Below the pieces are notes generated by a model that saw only the letters and a program-made list of their open reading frames with translations, ran no database searches and had not been told where the DNA came from. A program made the translations under genes and the position numbers. 13,514 nucleotides of DNA, from assembly GCA_023388935.1 (NCBI GenBank), contig JAEWFG010000365.1, positions 1-13,514 of the forward strand, in the 5' to 3' direction. Source of the stretch: Pseudomonadota bacterium (GTDB lineage Bacteria > Pseudomonadota > Alphaproteobacteria > Rhizobiales > Xanthobacteraceae). This document shows positions 1-5,460 of the stretch, in pieces; the stretch's first letter is position 1, and every line of letters starts with the position of its first letter.

Positions 1-66
1 CGGTTTGCCAAGACATAGCGGCTCCATCTTCGCCCATTGGGCGTCAGTCAAAACGAATCGGTCCAT
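1..66 (-). CDS. IS5-type transposase, N-terminal fragment (cut by window edge)
   Basis: Reading leftwards from the ATG at 66-64, the minus strand encodes 22 residues, MDRFVLTDAQWAKMEPLCLG followed by KP, and then leaves the window. The pattern of a start, a short beta strand and LTDAQWAxMEPL is the familiar opening of IS5-family (IS4/IS5 superfamily) DDE transposases of rhizobia. Only the extreme N-terminus is present, so neither the DDE residues nor intactness can be judged. The upstream end of the element should lie within the next 50 bases or so to the right. Family assignment rests on recognition of the N-terminal motif alone. Confidence 0.75.
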   Translation of the reverse strand, partial: MDRFVLTDAQWAKMEPLCLGKP

Positions 67-117
67 CCCAAGCTTGAATCACAGCCAAGCCAGAATGAGA
101 ATCCTGAATCCCAACAG
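1..117 (-). mobile_element. End of an IS5-type insertion sequence, boundary approximate
   Basis: This stretch holds the transposase start and its short non-coding leader. At 99-111 the sequence GAATCCTGAATCC contains GAATCC twice in tandem, separated by one T, and may belong to the terminal inverted repeat. The other end of the element is outside the window, so neither the terminal repeat nor a target duplication can be confirmed. The right boundary near 112-117 is an estimate. Confidence 0.45.
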
Positions 118-473
118 ACCCTAGTGCGGCATTACGCGCATTGCTTTCCAGCCGCGCGAACCTAGGTTAATGGCATGACGAGATTTGCACCATCTCAAAG
201 CGGCCTCTGCCGAGCCGGAAAGCTGATCGTGGGCGTTTAGCCCCGAGTTCAGCGTGCACCGTCATGATCGAACCCGGGGATGTGGATTCTCATAACGCAG
301 AGAAGTTGATCGCGTACGCGATCGCTCTTTCTCGCTGATCACGCCGAAATCGTAATCCGACCGAGTTTGCTGGGCAGCACGCACTGGTCACTTGGCGACC
401 GGCGCGAATGAGCGTGCTCCACGTTGGTTAGCAGGACACACACGGCGCCCCCTTTGTTGAAATGGAGAACGAA
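67..473. other. Non-coding gap between the IS end and rnk; 16-bp palindrome
   Basis: About 400 bases with no credible gene. The left 50 bases probably belong to the insertion sequence. A perfect 16-bp palindrome, GATCGCGTACGCGATC, sits at 308-323, about 150 bases before rnk, and could be a regulator site or a cruciform. No convincing -35/-10 pair for rnk was found. Small open frames are present, such as 21 codons from the ATG at 176, but none has a ribosome binding site or recognisable product. Confidence 0.5.
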
Positions 474-911
474 ATGTCAATCATGGTAGACCGCGGATTT
501 GAAATGCCGAGCTCGCGCGCGAGACCGAAGATCGTGATTCCCGCCAGCGACTATGCTCGCCTTACGTCGTTGGCTCAGGCTGCGCTCAATAGAATGCCGG
601 ATCTGGCCGCTGGCCTGTCCGACGAACTCGACCGCGCGCACATACTCCCCGACGAACGTGATCCGGGAGACGTCGTTCGAATGGGCAGCGAGGTACAGTT
701 TCGCGACCATGGCAACGGTGCTGTCCGCAACGTCATTCTGGTCTATCCGGAGGCCGCAGACATAGCAGCTGGCAAGATATCGGTGTTGACGCCGGTCGGC
801 ACGGCCCTGCTCGGATTGGCTGTCGGGGATTCGATAGACTGGGAAACGCCGACGGGGCAGTCGCGAGCGCTTACCATCCTGAGCGTCCGTACGCCCGAGA
901 CAGTCGAGTAA
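474..911 (+). CDS. rnk: Rnk-type regulator of nucleoside diphosphate kinase (GreA/GreB C-terminal fold)
   Basis: A 145-residue protein of the Rnk family. These are RNA-polymerase-binding relatives of GreA/GreB, named for their genetic effect on nucleoside diphosphate kinase levels. Residues about 17-60 form a short helical N-terminal part, much shorter than the Gre coiled coil. Residues about 65-140 are the FKBP-like C-terminal domain, with GSEVQFRD, the VRNVILVYPEAADIAAGKIS segment, LTPVGTALLGL and GDSIDWETP, all typical of this family. The ATG at 474 is preferred because GGAG at 464-467 lies six bases upstream. The earlier in-frame ATG at 462 would include that Shine-Dalgarno sequence and has none of its own. 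The acidic tip residues needed for transcript cleavage by GreA/B are not expected in such a short N-terminus, so transcript cleavage is unlikely. It converges on the downstream SDR gene. Confidence 0.88.
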   Translation: MSIMVDRGFEMPSSRARPKIVIPASDYARLTSLAQAALNRMPDLAAGLSDELDRAHILPDERDPGDVVRMGSEVQFRDHGNGAVRNVILVYPEAADIAAGKISVLTPVGTALLGLAVGDSIDWETPTGQSRALTILSVRTPETVE

Positions 912-916
912 CGAGC

Positions 917-954
917 GAAGCGCAGAAATCGTCAGCGCGCGGTTTCTGCGCTTC
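917..954. terminator. Bidirectional hairpin between convergent rnk and SDR genes
   Basis: GAAGCGCAGAAA at 917-928 and TTTCTGCGCTTC at 943-954 are perfect 12-bp inverted arms around a 14-base loop. It lies between the stop of rnk at 911 and the stop of the convergent SDR at 971. Neither side has a strong T tract, so it is either a weak intrinsic terminator serving both directions or an RNA-stabilising end structure. Confidence 0.6.
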
Positions 955-970
955 CACCATTCGCTCCGCC

Positions 971-1759
971 CTAGCTATTGCGGCGCTGGCCGCGCAGCGT
1001 CGGCAGGCCGATACCCGCCGCATCGAAACCGCCATCGACGGCCAAGATTTGGCCGGTGATGTAGCTCGCGCGCTCCGAGCACAGGAAGTAGATCGCTTCG
1101 GCGAGTTCCTCTTCCAGGCCGTAGCGGTTGAGCGGAATGGCGTCGTGATAGTCGGCGCGGATCTCCTTGGTGTGGACCTGCTTCGCCATCGCGGTGTCGA
1201 CCGGCCCCGGCGCGACCGCATTGACGCGGATGTTGAGCGAGGCGAGCTCGACTGCGAGCTGCTTGGTCAGGTGCGCGAGTCCCGCCTTGCTGGTGCCGTA
1301 GGCTGAGCGCAGCGTCGAGGCGCGCACGGCCGAGATCGAGGTGATGTTGACGATAGCACCGCCGCCTTGCTCGCGCATCAAGGCCACCGCCGCCTTGGTG
1401 CAGAGGAACGGACCGGTGAGATTGACCGCCATGATCCTGCTCCAGTCGGCGTCACTGGTCTCCAGCACTGGCGCGAACACGGCGACGCCGGCATTGTTGA
1501 CGAGAGCATCGAGCCGACCGAACCGGCTCATGATCGCGGCCATTGCAGCTCCCACGGCCGCTGCGTCGGACACGTCGCAGGTGATCGCCAGCGTGTTATC
1601 GGGATTGTTCAGCGCCGCTGCCGCGCTCGCCTGCAGCTCTCCCTCGATATCGAGCAGCGCCACACGCCACCCCTCAGCGAGAAAGCGCTTCGCCGTCGCC
1701 AGCCCAATCCCGCGCGCGGCGCCGGTGACGAGGGCAACTTTGGCGGGAGAGGAGGTCAT
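971..1759 (-). CDS. Classical short-chain dehydrogenase/reductase (SDR)
   Basis: A 262-residue NAD(P)-dependent oxidoreductase with a Rossmann fold. The nucleotide-binding motif TGAARGIG is at residues 12-19. An acidic D37 at the end of the second strand (LLDIE) favours NAD over NADP. NNAG is at 88-91. The catalytic set is S141, Y154 and K158 (AYGTSK). The segment around 180-190 (VNAVAPGPVDTAM) and the C-terminal GQILAVDGGF are standard for the classical, FabG-like branch. The ATG at 1759 is chosen because AAAGGA precedes it on the minus strand. An upstream in-frame ATG at 1789 would add ten residues without conserved content. The substrate cannot be read from the sequence; 3-oxoacyl, sugar or steroid alcohols are all possible. 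It is monocistronic here, facing rnk across a hairpin and diverging from the NTF2-like gene. Confidence 0.88.
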   Translation of the reverse strand: MTSSPAKVALVTGAARGIGLATAKRFLAEGWRVALLDIEGELQASAAAALNNPDNTLAITCDVSDAAAVGAAMAAIMSRFGRLDALVNNAGVAVFAPVLETSDADWSRIMAVNLTGPFLCTKAAVALMREQGGGAIVNITSISAVRASTLRSAYGTSKAGLAHLTKQLAVELASLNIRVNAVAPGPVDTAMAKQVHTKEIRADYHDAIPLNRYGLEEELAEAIYFLCSERASYITGQILAVDGGFDAAGIGLPTLRGQRRNS

Positions 1760-2011
1760 GACGCGGTCCTTTGCTCGGGCCTGCGGCATGACAGTTTAGT
1801 CGGTCCCGCGCAAGGGATCGGAATTTGGGGCCGACATATCTGAAGCGGCCTTTACGGTCCCATCTAGCGGAAAAGTTGCGTACTTTCGTCTAACAACTGT
1901 AAATTTCTGGGAGAACCAGCAGAAAGAAATTGCGTTGTTTTTTCGTGTCCTGTTGTCGGCGCGGTCGCGCGTGGATCGTCTTCAGGAGGATGCTTTCCAC
2001 GGAACTGTCCG

Positions 2012-2374
2012 ATGACTGACCGCGAGCGCCTGATTCGAGACCTCTTCGCCGCCTATCTCGTCAACGACCGGCAACAGGTCGCCGACGCGCTGGCCGACGA
2101 CTTCCGCTTCACCAGTCCCTTTGACGATGACATCGACAAGGCGGCCTACTTCGAACGCTGCTGGAAGGACACCGGCTGGATTGCGCGACACGACATCGAG
2201 CGCATTTTCGTCCAGGGCGACGAGGCCTTCGTGACCTACCGCTGTCTGGCAACAGATGGCAGGAGTTTTCGCAATACGGAATTTGTCGCCTTCGCCGGCG
2301 GCAAGGTTCGCCGCATCGAGGTCTATTTCGGCGCGGCCTTCCAGAACGGCCGGTTCGTGCCGCAGCTGCGGTAG
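2012..2374 (+). CDS. NTF2/SnoaL-like small protein
   Basis: A 120-residue cytoplasmic protein with the NTF2-like (SnoaL) cone pattern. An N-terminal helix pair (RERLIRDLFAAYLVNDRQQVADALADDF) leads to FRFTSPFDDDID, a strand containing DIERIFVQGDEAFVTYRC, then TEFVAFAGGKVRRIEVYFG. This fold serves as enzyme (isomerase, cyclase, dehydratase) or ligand-binding domain, and nothing here fixes a substrate. The ATG at 2012 is the natural start. The strongest Shine-Dalgarno-like sequence, AGGAGG at 1984-1989, is 22 bases away, and a weaker GGA at 2001-2003 is closer. A nine-codon frame begins immediately after AGGAGG and overlaps this start. The gene may be the first of the group that continues with the YCII genes, although 172 bases and a candidate operator lie between them. 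Confidence 0.75.
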   Translation: MTDRERLIRDLFAAYLVNDRQQVADALADDFRFTSPFDDDIDKAAYFERCWKDTGWIARHDIERIFVQGDEAFVTYRCLATDGRSFRNTEFVAFAGGKVRRIEVYFGAAFQNGRFVPQLR

Positions 2375-2433
2375 CGGCCCGGCACGATTTCCAGAAAATG
2401 ACCTCCGAAATAATTTCCGCGGTCCTGTCGGTT

Positions 2434-2458
2434 CTGTAAAACGGCGTTCGTCTTACAG
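2434..2458. promoter_or_regulatory. 25-bp operator-like palindrome upstream of the YCII genes
   Basis: The arms CTGTAAAACG (2434-2443) and CGTCTTACAG (2449-2458) pair at nine of ten positions around a five-base centre. The size, the outer TGTAA/TTACA and the inner ACG/CGT resemble operators of TetR/AcrR-family repressors. It ends 88 bases before the preferred start of the first YCII gene and 34 bases before the earliest possible start at 2493, a suitable place to control that promoter. Which regulator binds is not visible. The half-sites differ from the ATGTAAA sites near the TetR gene at 4073. Confidence 0.5.
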
Positions 2459-2492
2459 GGGAGCGTGGGCCGGCCCGGCTGGCCCTGAGAGG

Positions 2493-2552
2493 ATGTCCAG
2501 GAGGATATCCAAGAAAATGTCCAAGAGAATGTCACGGAGCACGTCGATGCGT
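2493..2552 (+). repeat. Five degenerate 12-bp tandem units across the YCII start region
   Basis: Five consecutive 12-base units begin ATGTCCAGGAGG, ATATCCAAGAAA, ATGTCCAAGAGA, ATGTCACGGAGC and ACGTCGATGCGT. They are in frame with the downstream YCII gene and would encode MSRR ISKK MSKR MSRS TSMR. In-frame ATGs occur at 2493, 2517, 2529 and 2547. Most units also carry a purine-rich, Shine-Dalgarno-like stretch (AGGAGG, AAGA, CGGAG). The repeat either supplies the ribosome binding site for the start at 2547 or encodes a basic N-terminal extension. Confidence 0.7.
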
Positions 2553-2963
2553 TTCATGGTGATCGTCAAGGCAAACCAGGACACCGAGGCCGGCAAGATG
2601 CCGAGCACCGAGAGGCTGGCTGCCATGGGCAAGTTCAACGAGGAGATGGCGAAAGCCGGTGTGATCGAGGCCGGCGAGGGCCTGCACCCCACGATGAAGG
2701 GCGCCCGGATCAAGTACGGCGCGTCGGAGGCTGGCGTCACCCGCGGCCCCTTCGATCTGTCGCCCGACCTGATCGCCGGCTTCTGGCTGATCAAGACGGC
2801 CTCGCTGGACGAGGCGATCGGCTGGATGAAGCGTGCGCCATTCGATCCCGGCTCGGAGATCGAGATCCGCCAGGTATTTTCGGCCGAGGATTTCGGCGAC
2901 GCCTTCACGCCCGAGCTGCGCGAGCAGGAAGAGCGCACCCGCGCATACGCAGCGAAGAAGTGA
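2547..2963 (+). CDS. YCII/DGPF-family protein, first paralogue
   Basis: A 138-residue YCII-related (DGPF-type) protein, a small dimeric alpha/beta barrel. It opens with MRFMVIVKAN, the usual family start. The later segments are FNEEMAKAGVIEAGEGLHPT, ARIKYG, RGPF, GFWLIKTASLDEAIGWMKRAPF and IEIRQVF. The DGPF signature reads RGPF here, losing the aspartate. The ATG at 2547 is preferred because the conserved fold begins at once and GGAG at 2535-2538 is eight bases upstream. In-frame ATGs at 2529, 2517 and 2493 within a tandem repeat could add up to 18 basic residues. Members are often neighbours of ECF sigma factors in other genomes, but none is visible here. Biochemical function is unknown for most; some YciI-like proteins have dehalogenase- or lactone-isomerase-like chemistry. 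It probably shares a transcript with the next two genes. Confidence 0.85.
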   Translation: MRFMVIVKANQDTEAGKMPSTERLAAMGKFNEEMAKAGVIEAGEGLHPTMKGARIKYGASEAGVTRGPFDLSPDLIAGFWLIKTASLDEAIGWMKRAPFDPGSEIEIRQVFSAEDFGDAFTPELREQEERTRAYAAKK

Positions 2964-2973
2964 TTCTCCTCCC

Positions 2974-3098
2974 GTCATTCCGGGGCGCGCGAAGCGCGAG
3001 CTATGATGCGCAATTGCGCATCAGAAAATCCATCGGGCCGCAGAGAATGTCGATGAATGGATTCATGGCCTGCGCCTCGCGGCGCATCCCGGAATGAC
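2974..3098. repeat. REP-like palindromic intergenic element between YCII paralogues
   Basis: The element is bounded by perfect 11-bp inverted ends, GTCATTCCGGG at 2974-2984 and CCCGGAATGAC at 3088-3098. Inside are nested hairpins: CGCGC/GCGCG at 2986-2998, the perfect 20-bp palindrome TGATGCGCAATTGCGCATCA at 3004-3023, AATCCAT/ATGGATT at 3027-3063, and TGCGCC/GGCGCA at 3071-3086. This layout matches dispersed, non-coding palindromic elements I associate with Bradyrhizobium and Rhodopseudomonas intergenic DNA. Its multicopy nature is inference. Transcribed, it would fold strongly and could tune expression between the two YCII genes. Confidence 0.75.
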
Positions 3099-3118
3099 AG
3101 CGAAAGCAAGGACACACC

Positions 3119-3523
3119 ATGCGTTTCATGATGCTGATGATCCCGCTCGGCTACGAGAGTGCACCGGCGGACGTTCAACTCGATCCCGAGCGTGTCGCCG
3201 CGATGATGCGCTACAACGAGGCGCTGAAGGATGCCGGTGTGCTGATCACACTCGACGGCCTGCATCCGCCGTCGATGGGCGCTCGCGTCTCGTTTGCGAC
3301 CGGCGAGCCTGTTGTGACCGACGGCCCTTTTACCGAGGCCAAGGAAGTCCTGGGCGGCTACTGGATGATCGAGGTTGCCTCGCGCGCCGAGGCGATCGCC
3401 TGGGCCAAAAAGTGCCCCGCGTCCGCCAACGAAGTCATCGAGATCCGGCAGGTACAGGAAATGACCGATTTTCCACCTGACGTGCAGGAAGCCGCCGCCG
3501 GCTTCGCGGACCTGAAGAAGTAG
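3119..3523 (+). CDS. YCII/DGPF-family protein, second paralogue
   Basis: A 134-residue YCII-domain protein. It begins MRFMMLMIPLGYES and shows the helix MMRYNEALKDAGVLITLDGLHPP, then VSFATGEPVVTDGPF with the intact DGPF signature, GGYWMIEVASRAEAIAWAKKCP, and VIEIRQVQEM. AAGGA at 3108-3112, six bases before the ATG, supports the start. It resembles the gene before it in length and order of segments, which points to an old duplication. The 155 bases between them are mostly filled by a palindromic element. The fold is a ferredoxin-like dimeric barrel, and the conserved His and Asp residues of the family suggest an enzymatic pocket, but the substrate is unknown. Confidence 0.88.
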   Translation: MRFMMLMIPLGYESAPADVQLDPERVAAMMRYNEALKDAGVLITLDGLHPPSMGARVSFATGEPVVTDGPFTEAKEVLGGYWMIEVASRAEAIAWAKKCPASANEVIEIRQVQEMTDFPPDVQEAAAGFADLKK

Positions 3524-3573
3524 TCAACCACGACCCACAGCGTTCAATCGATCAACAAAGGGAGAAGCGGCCG

Positions 3574-3936
3574 ATGAGCACCGACACCTATCTCGCCGTT
3601 TTCCTCGGCAGCAAGACCAGCCCGAAGATGGCCGCATGGAACGCGATGTCCGATGCCGAGCGCAAGGCGAAAGAGCAGGAGGGCATGGCGGCCTGGAAGG
3701 GCTGGGTCGAGAAGCACCAGGGCGCGATCCAGGCCATGGGCGGCCCGCTCGGCAAGACCAAGAAGGTCGACGGAAAGGGCGTCGCCGACATCGCCAACGA
3801 GATGGGGGCCTTCACCGTGGTCCGCGCCGCCTCTCATGAAGCCGCGGCGAAGATGTTCGAGAACCACCCGCACTTTGCGATCTTCCCCGGCGAGCGCGTC
3901 GAGATCATGCCGGTGCTGCCGATCCCGGGCGGTTAA
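3574..3936 (+). CDS. Small conserved hypothetical protein, probable YCII-like alpha/beta barrel
   Basis: A 120-residue soluble protein. It opens with a strand, TYLAVFLGSKTSP, then a charged helix (AERKAKEQEGMAAWKGWVEKHQGAIQAMGGPLG). After that come VDGKGVADIANEMGAFTVVRAASHEAAAKMFENHPHFAIFPGERVEIMPVLPIPGG. The repeating strand-helix-strand pattern and the FTVVRAASHEAAAKMFENHPHF segment recall YCII and related dimeric alpha/beta barrels. GGAG at 3561-3564, nine bases before the ATG, supports the start. It lies 50 bases after the second YCII gene on the same strand, so the three genes probably form one transcript that ends at the hairpin at 3956-3980. No catalytic motif can be named. Confidence 0.8.
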   Translation: MSTDTYLAVFLGSKTSPKMAAWNAMSDAERKAKEQEGMAAWKGWVEKHQGAIQAMGGPLGKTKKVDGKGVADIANEMGAFTVVRAASHEAAAKMFENHPHFAIFPGERVEIMPVLPIPGG

Positions 3937-3955
3937 CCCTGGCTCTCTCCATTCC

Positions 3956-3982
3956 GGGGCGGCTCGACCGAGCCGGCCCCTT
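3956..3982 (+). terminator. GC-rich hairpin after the YCII group
   Basis: GGGGCGGCTCG at 3956-3966 pairs with CGAGCCGGCCCC at 3969-3980, with one bulged base and a two-base turn. It begins 20 bases after the stop at 3936 and is followed by a short TTAAT. The preceding ATTCCGGGGC (3951-3960) is identical to the left end of the repeat at 2977-2986, so this may be a remnant of the same repeat family acting as a terminator. Confidence 0.5.
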
Positions 3983-4035
3983 AATCGCGAGGGCGAGCCG
4001 TGGAAATACGGGTTAATCACGACCCATCGCCGCTA

Positions 4036-4063
4036 GTGACCTTCACCTCCGGCTCATGTAAAA
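4036..4063 (+). promoter_or_regulatory. Candidate promoter of the TetR gene
   Basis: GTGACC at 4036-4041 (four of six matches to TTGACA) and TGTAAA at 4058-4063 are separated by 16 bases. A transcript starting the usual distance downstream would begin at or within a few bases of the ATG at 4073, and no Shine-Dalgarno sequence is visible. The -10 hexamer lies inside the 19-bp operator, consistent with autorepression. This is inferred from spacing only. Confidence 0.35.
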
Positions 4064-4074
4064 GTCGTTCACAT
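4056..4074. promoter_or_regulatory. Operator 1 of the WHG-TetR regulator (over its own start codon)
   Basis: ATGTAAAAGTCGTTCACAT is a 19-bp near-palindrome with seven-base arms (ATGTAAA and TTCACAT) around five bases. One extra outer pair on each side extends to CTC/GAG at 4053-4077. The same pattern recurs at 4881-4899 before the next gene. The right arm contains the first two bases of the ATG at 4073. Binding here would block both the proposed promoter and ribosome access. Confidence 0.65.
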
Positions 4075-4813
4075 GAGCTGGCGCAAGGAGCAGGGCCGCG
4101 CCGAGCGCGGCTACCACCACGGCAATCTGAAGGAAGCCCTGTTGCAGGCCGCCCTCGGGCTGATCGCCGAAAAAGGCGCGGCCGGCTTCACCTTCGCCGA
4201 TGCCGCGCGCATGGCCGGCGTCAGCGCGGCGGCGCCTTACCGGCATTTCCGCGATCGTGACGAACTGTTGTCCTCGATCGCCCAGCGCGGCTTCGAGCAG
4301 TTCGAGGCACGCCTGACTGCGGCCTGGGACGACGGGCGGCCCGACACCGTCACGGCGTTCGAGCGTGTCGGCAAAGCCTATCTCGCCTTCGCCCGCGAGG
4401 AGCCCGCCTTCTACAACGCGATGTTCGAGTCGGGCCTGCCGGCCGATGCCAATCCGGCGCTGCAGGCCGCGAGCGAACGCGCCTTCAACATCATTCGCGC
4501 CGCTGCGGAACGCCTCGCGGCGCTCGCCCCACCCGGCACGCCGCGGCCGCCGGCGATGATGATGGCGCTGCACATCTGGTCGATGGCGCATGGTATCGCC
4601 TCGCTGTTTTCCCGTGGCGACGGCGCGCGACGAAAACTGCCGATGTCGCCGGATGAACTGCTCGAGGCCGAGGTGCTGATCTATCTGCGCGGTCTCGGCT
4701 TCCCGACCGACCGCCGTCCGCCGGCGAAGGGCGCCGAGCCGCCGCCGGTGCCACCGGAGGCGTCCTCCGGTTCTGGCGTGCCGCCCGGCGGCCCCTGGGG
4801 CAAACCGAAATAA
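4073..4813 (+). CDS. TetR/AcrR-family regulator with WHG-type C-terminal domain
   Basis: A 246-residue transcriptional regulator. The N-terminal helix-turn-helix domain covers about residues 12-62: YHHGNLKEALLQAALGLIAE, GFTFADAARMAGVSAAAPYRHF, RDRDELLSSIAQRGF. The C-terminal ligand domain has the WHG signature of that TetR subgroup (ALHIWSMAHGIASLF), near residues 164-178. A proline- and glycine-rich tail of about 35 residues (213-246) is probably disordered and longer than usual. The start at 4073 places the HTH at the normal distance, but no ribosome binding site precedes it and the transcript may be leaderless. The same palindrome lies over this start and before the DUF2852 gene downstream, which suggests autoregulation and control of that neighbour. 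The ligand is unknown. Confidence 0.9.
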   Translation: MSWRKEQGRAERGYHHGNLKEALLQAALGLIAEKGAAGFTFADAARMAGVSAAAPYRHFRDRDELLSSIAQRGFEQFEARLTAAWDDGRPDTVTAFERVGKAYLAFAREEPAFYNAMFESGLPADANPALQAASERAFNIIRAAAERLAALAPPGTPRPPAMMMALHIWSMAHGIASLFSRGDGARRKLPMSPDELLEAEVLIYLRGLGFPTDRRPPAKGAEPPPVPPEASSGSGVPPGGPWGKPK

Positions 4814-4853
4814 AATTGCGCAAATAATTCGCCCGCCCTGTCTTGCGGTCGGC

Positions 4854-4882
4854 TTGACAAAATCGAGGGATGGTCTAGCTAT
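4854..4882 (+). promoter_or_regulatory. Candidate promoter of the DUF2852 gene
   Basis: A perfect TTGACA -35 box at 4854-4859 is followed after 16-17 bases by TAGCTAT (4876-4882), a weak -10. The operator at 4881-4899 begins at the -10 region and covers the expected transcription start. A start near 4890 would give a leader of about 45 bases with GGAG at 4924-4927. Confidence 0.55.
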
Positions 4883-4899
4883 GTAAATGTTATTTACAT
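4881..4899. promoter_or_regulatory. Operator 2: perfect palindrome before the DUF2852 gene
   Basis: ATGTAAATGTTATTTACAT has perfect eight-base arms, ATGTAAAT and ATTTACAT, around GTT. It matches operator 1 at 15 of 19 positions, including both outer arms except one base. Its position over the start site downstream of TTGACA is that of a repressor site. The nearby WHG-TetR protein is the obvious candidate to bind it. Confidence 0.75.
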
Positions 4900-4934
4900 T
4901 CACAACGGCGCTGGTGCCGTGATGGAGATGCGAA

Positions 4935-5420
4935 ATGGCCTACACCGCTGATGTCAATCGATGGCGCGGCCCTTCGGACCAATACTATGAGCGCCCCCAC
5001 ATGCTCGATACGCCCTGGCATCCCGGCTGGATCGCCGTGACCATCCTCGGCTTCATCATCTGGTGGCCGATCGGACTTGCCCTTCTCTTTTTCACCCTCG
5101 GGAGCAGAAGAATGTCGTGCTGGAGCAACCAGGATCGCTGGCAGAACAAGATGGAGCGGATGCAGTACAAGATGGATCGCATGCGCAGCCGCATGGAGCG
5201 CCGCGGTTTCGGTTTTGGCTTCGGCCCACCGTCCTCTGGCAACCGCGCCTTTGACGAGTACCGCAGCGAAACGCTGCGCCGGCTCGAGGAAGAGCAGGTC
5301 GAATTCAAGAACTTCCTAGACCGTCTGCGTCACGCCAAGGACAAGGAAGAGTTCGACCAGTTCATGGCGCAGCACAAGACGCGCCCGACCCCGCCGCCGA
5401 CCGACCAGCCGCAGGGCTGA
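4935..5420 (+). CDS. DUF2852 membrane protein
   Basis: A 161-residue protein of the alphaproteobacterial DUF2852 family, function unknown. A cytoplasm- or periplasm-facing N-terminus of about 30 residues (with PWHPGW) is followed by one hydrophobic segment at about 32-56 (WIAVTILGFIIWWPIGLALL). Then comes a basic, methionine-rich helix at about 66-90 with heptad-like spacing (DRWQNKMERMQYKMDRMRSR), a glycine/phenylalanine turn (GFGFGFGPPSS), a charged helix at about 105-148 and a proline-rich tail. This is a single-pass membrane anchor with a coiled-coil-like domain. GGAG at 4924-4927, seven bases before the ATG, supports the start. Its promoter carries the TetR-type operator, so it is probably derepressed by the ligand of the upstream regulator. 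No partner or substrate can be named. Confidence 0.88.
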   Translation: MAYTADVNRWRGPSDQYYERPHMLDTPWHPGWIAVTILGFIIWWPIGLALLFFTLGSRRMSCWSNQDRWQNKMERMQYKMDRMRSRMERRGFGFGFGPPSSGNRAFDEYRSETLRRLEEEQVEFKNFLDRLRHAKDKEEFDQFMAQHKTRPTPPPTDQPQG

Positions 5421-5460
5421 CGTCTTAAGGCCGACAATTCTCAAAGCCTTCAGGCGCATG

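Noticed and set aside
176..241. Short frame beginning MTRFAPSQSG
   Set aside because: It recalls the opening of glutamyl-tRNA synthetase-like proteins, but the resemblance stops after a few residues and no ribosome binding site precedes it.
1990..2019. Nine-codon leader frame (MLSTELSDD) after AGGAGG, overlapping the NTF2-like start
   Set aside because: AGGAGG directly abuts this ATG, too close for initiation. The peptide has no attenuator-like features. It is probably chance.
2256..2546. N-terminal 97 codons of the long frame containing the first YCII gene
   Set aside because: The first part overlaps the NTF2-like gene and runs through the operator-like palindrome. The conserved YCII fold begins at 2547 with its own Shine-Dalgarno sequence. 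Only the starts from 2493 onward remain possible.
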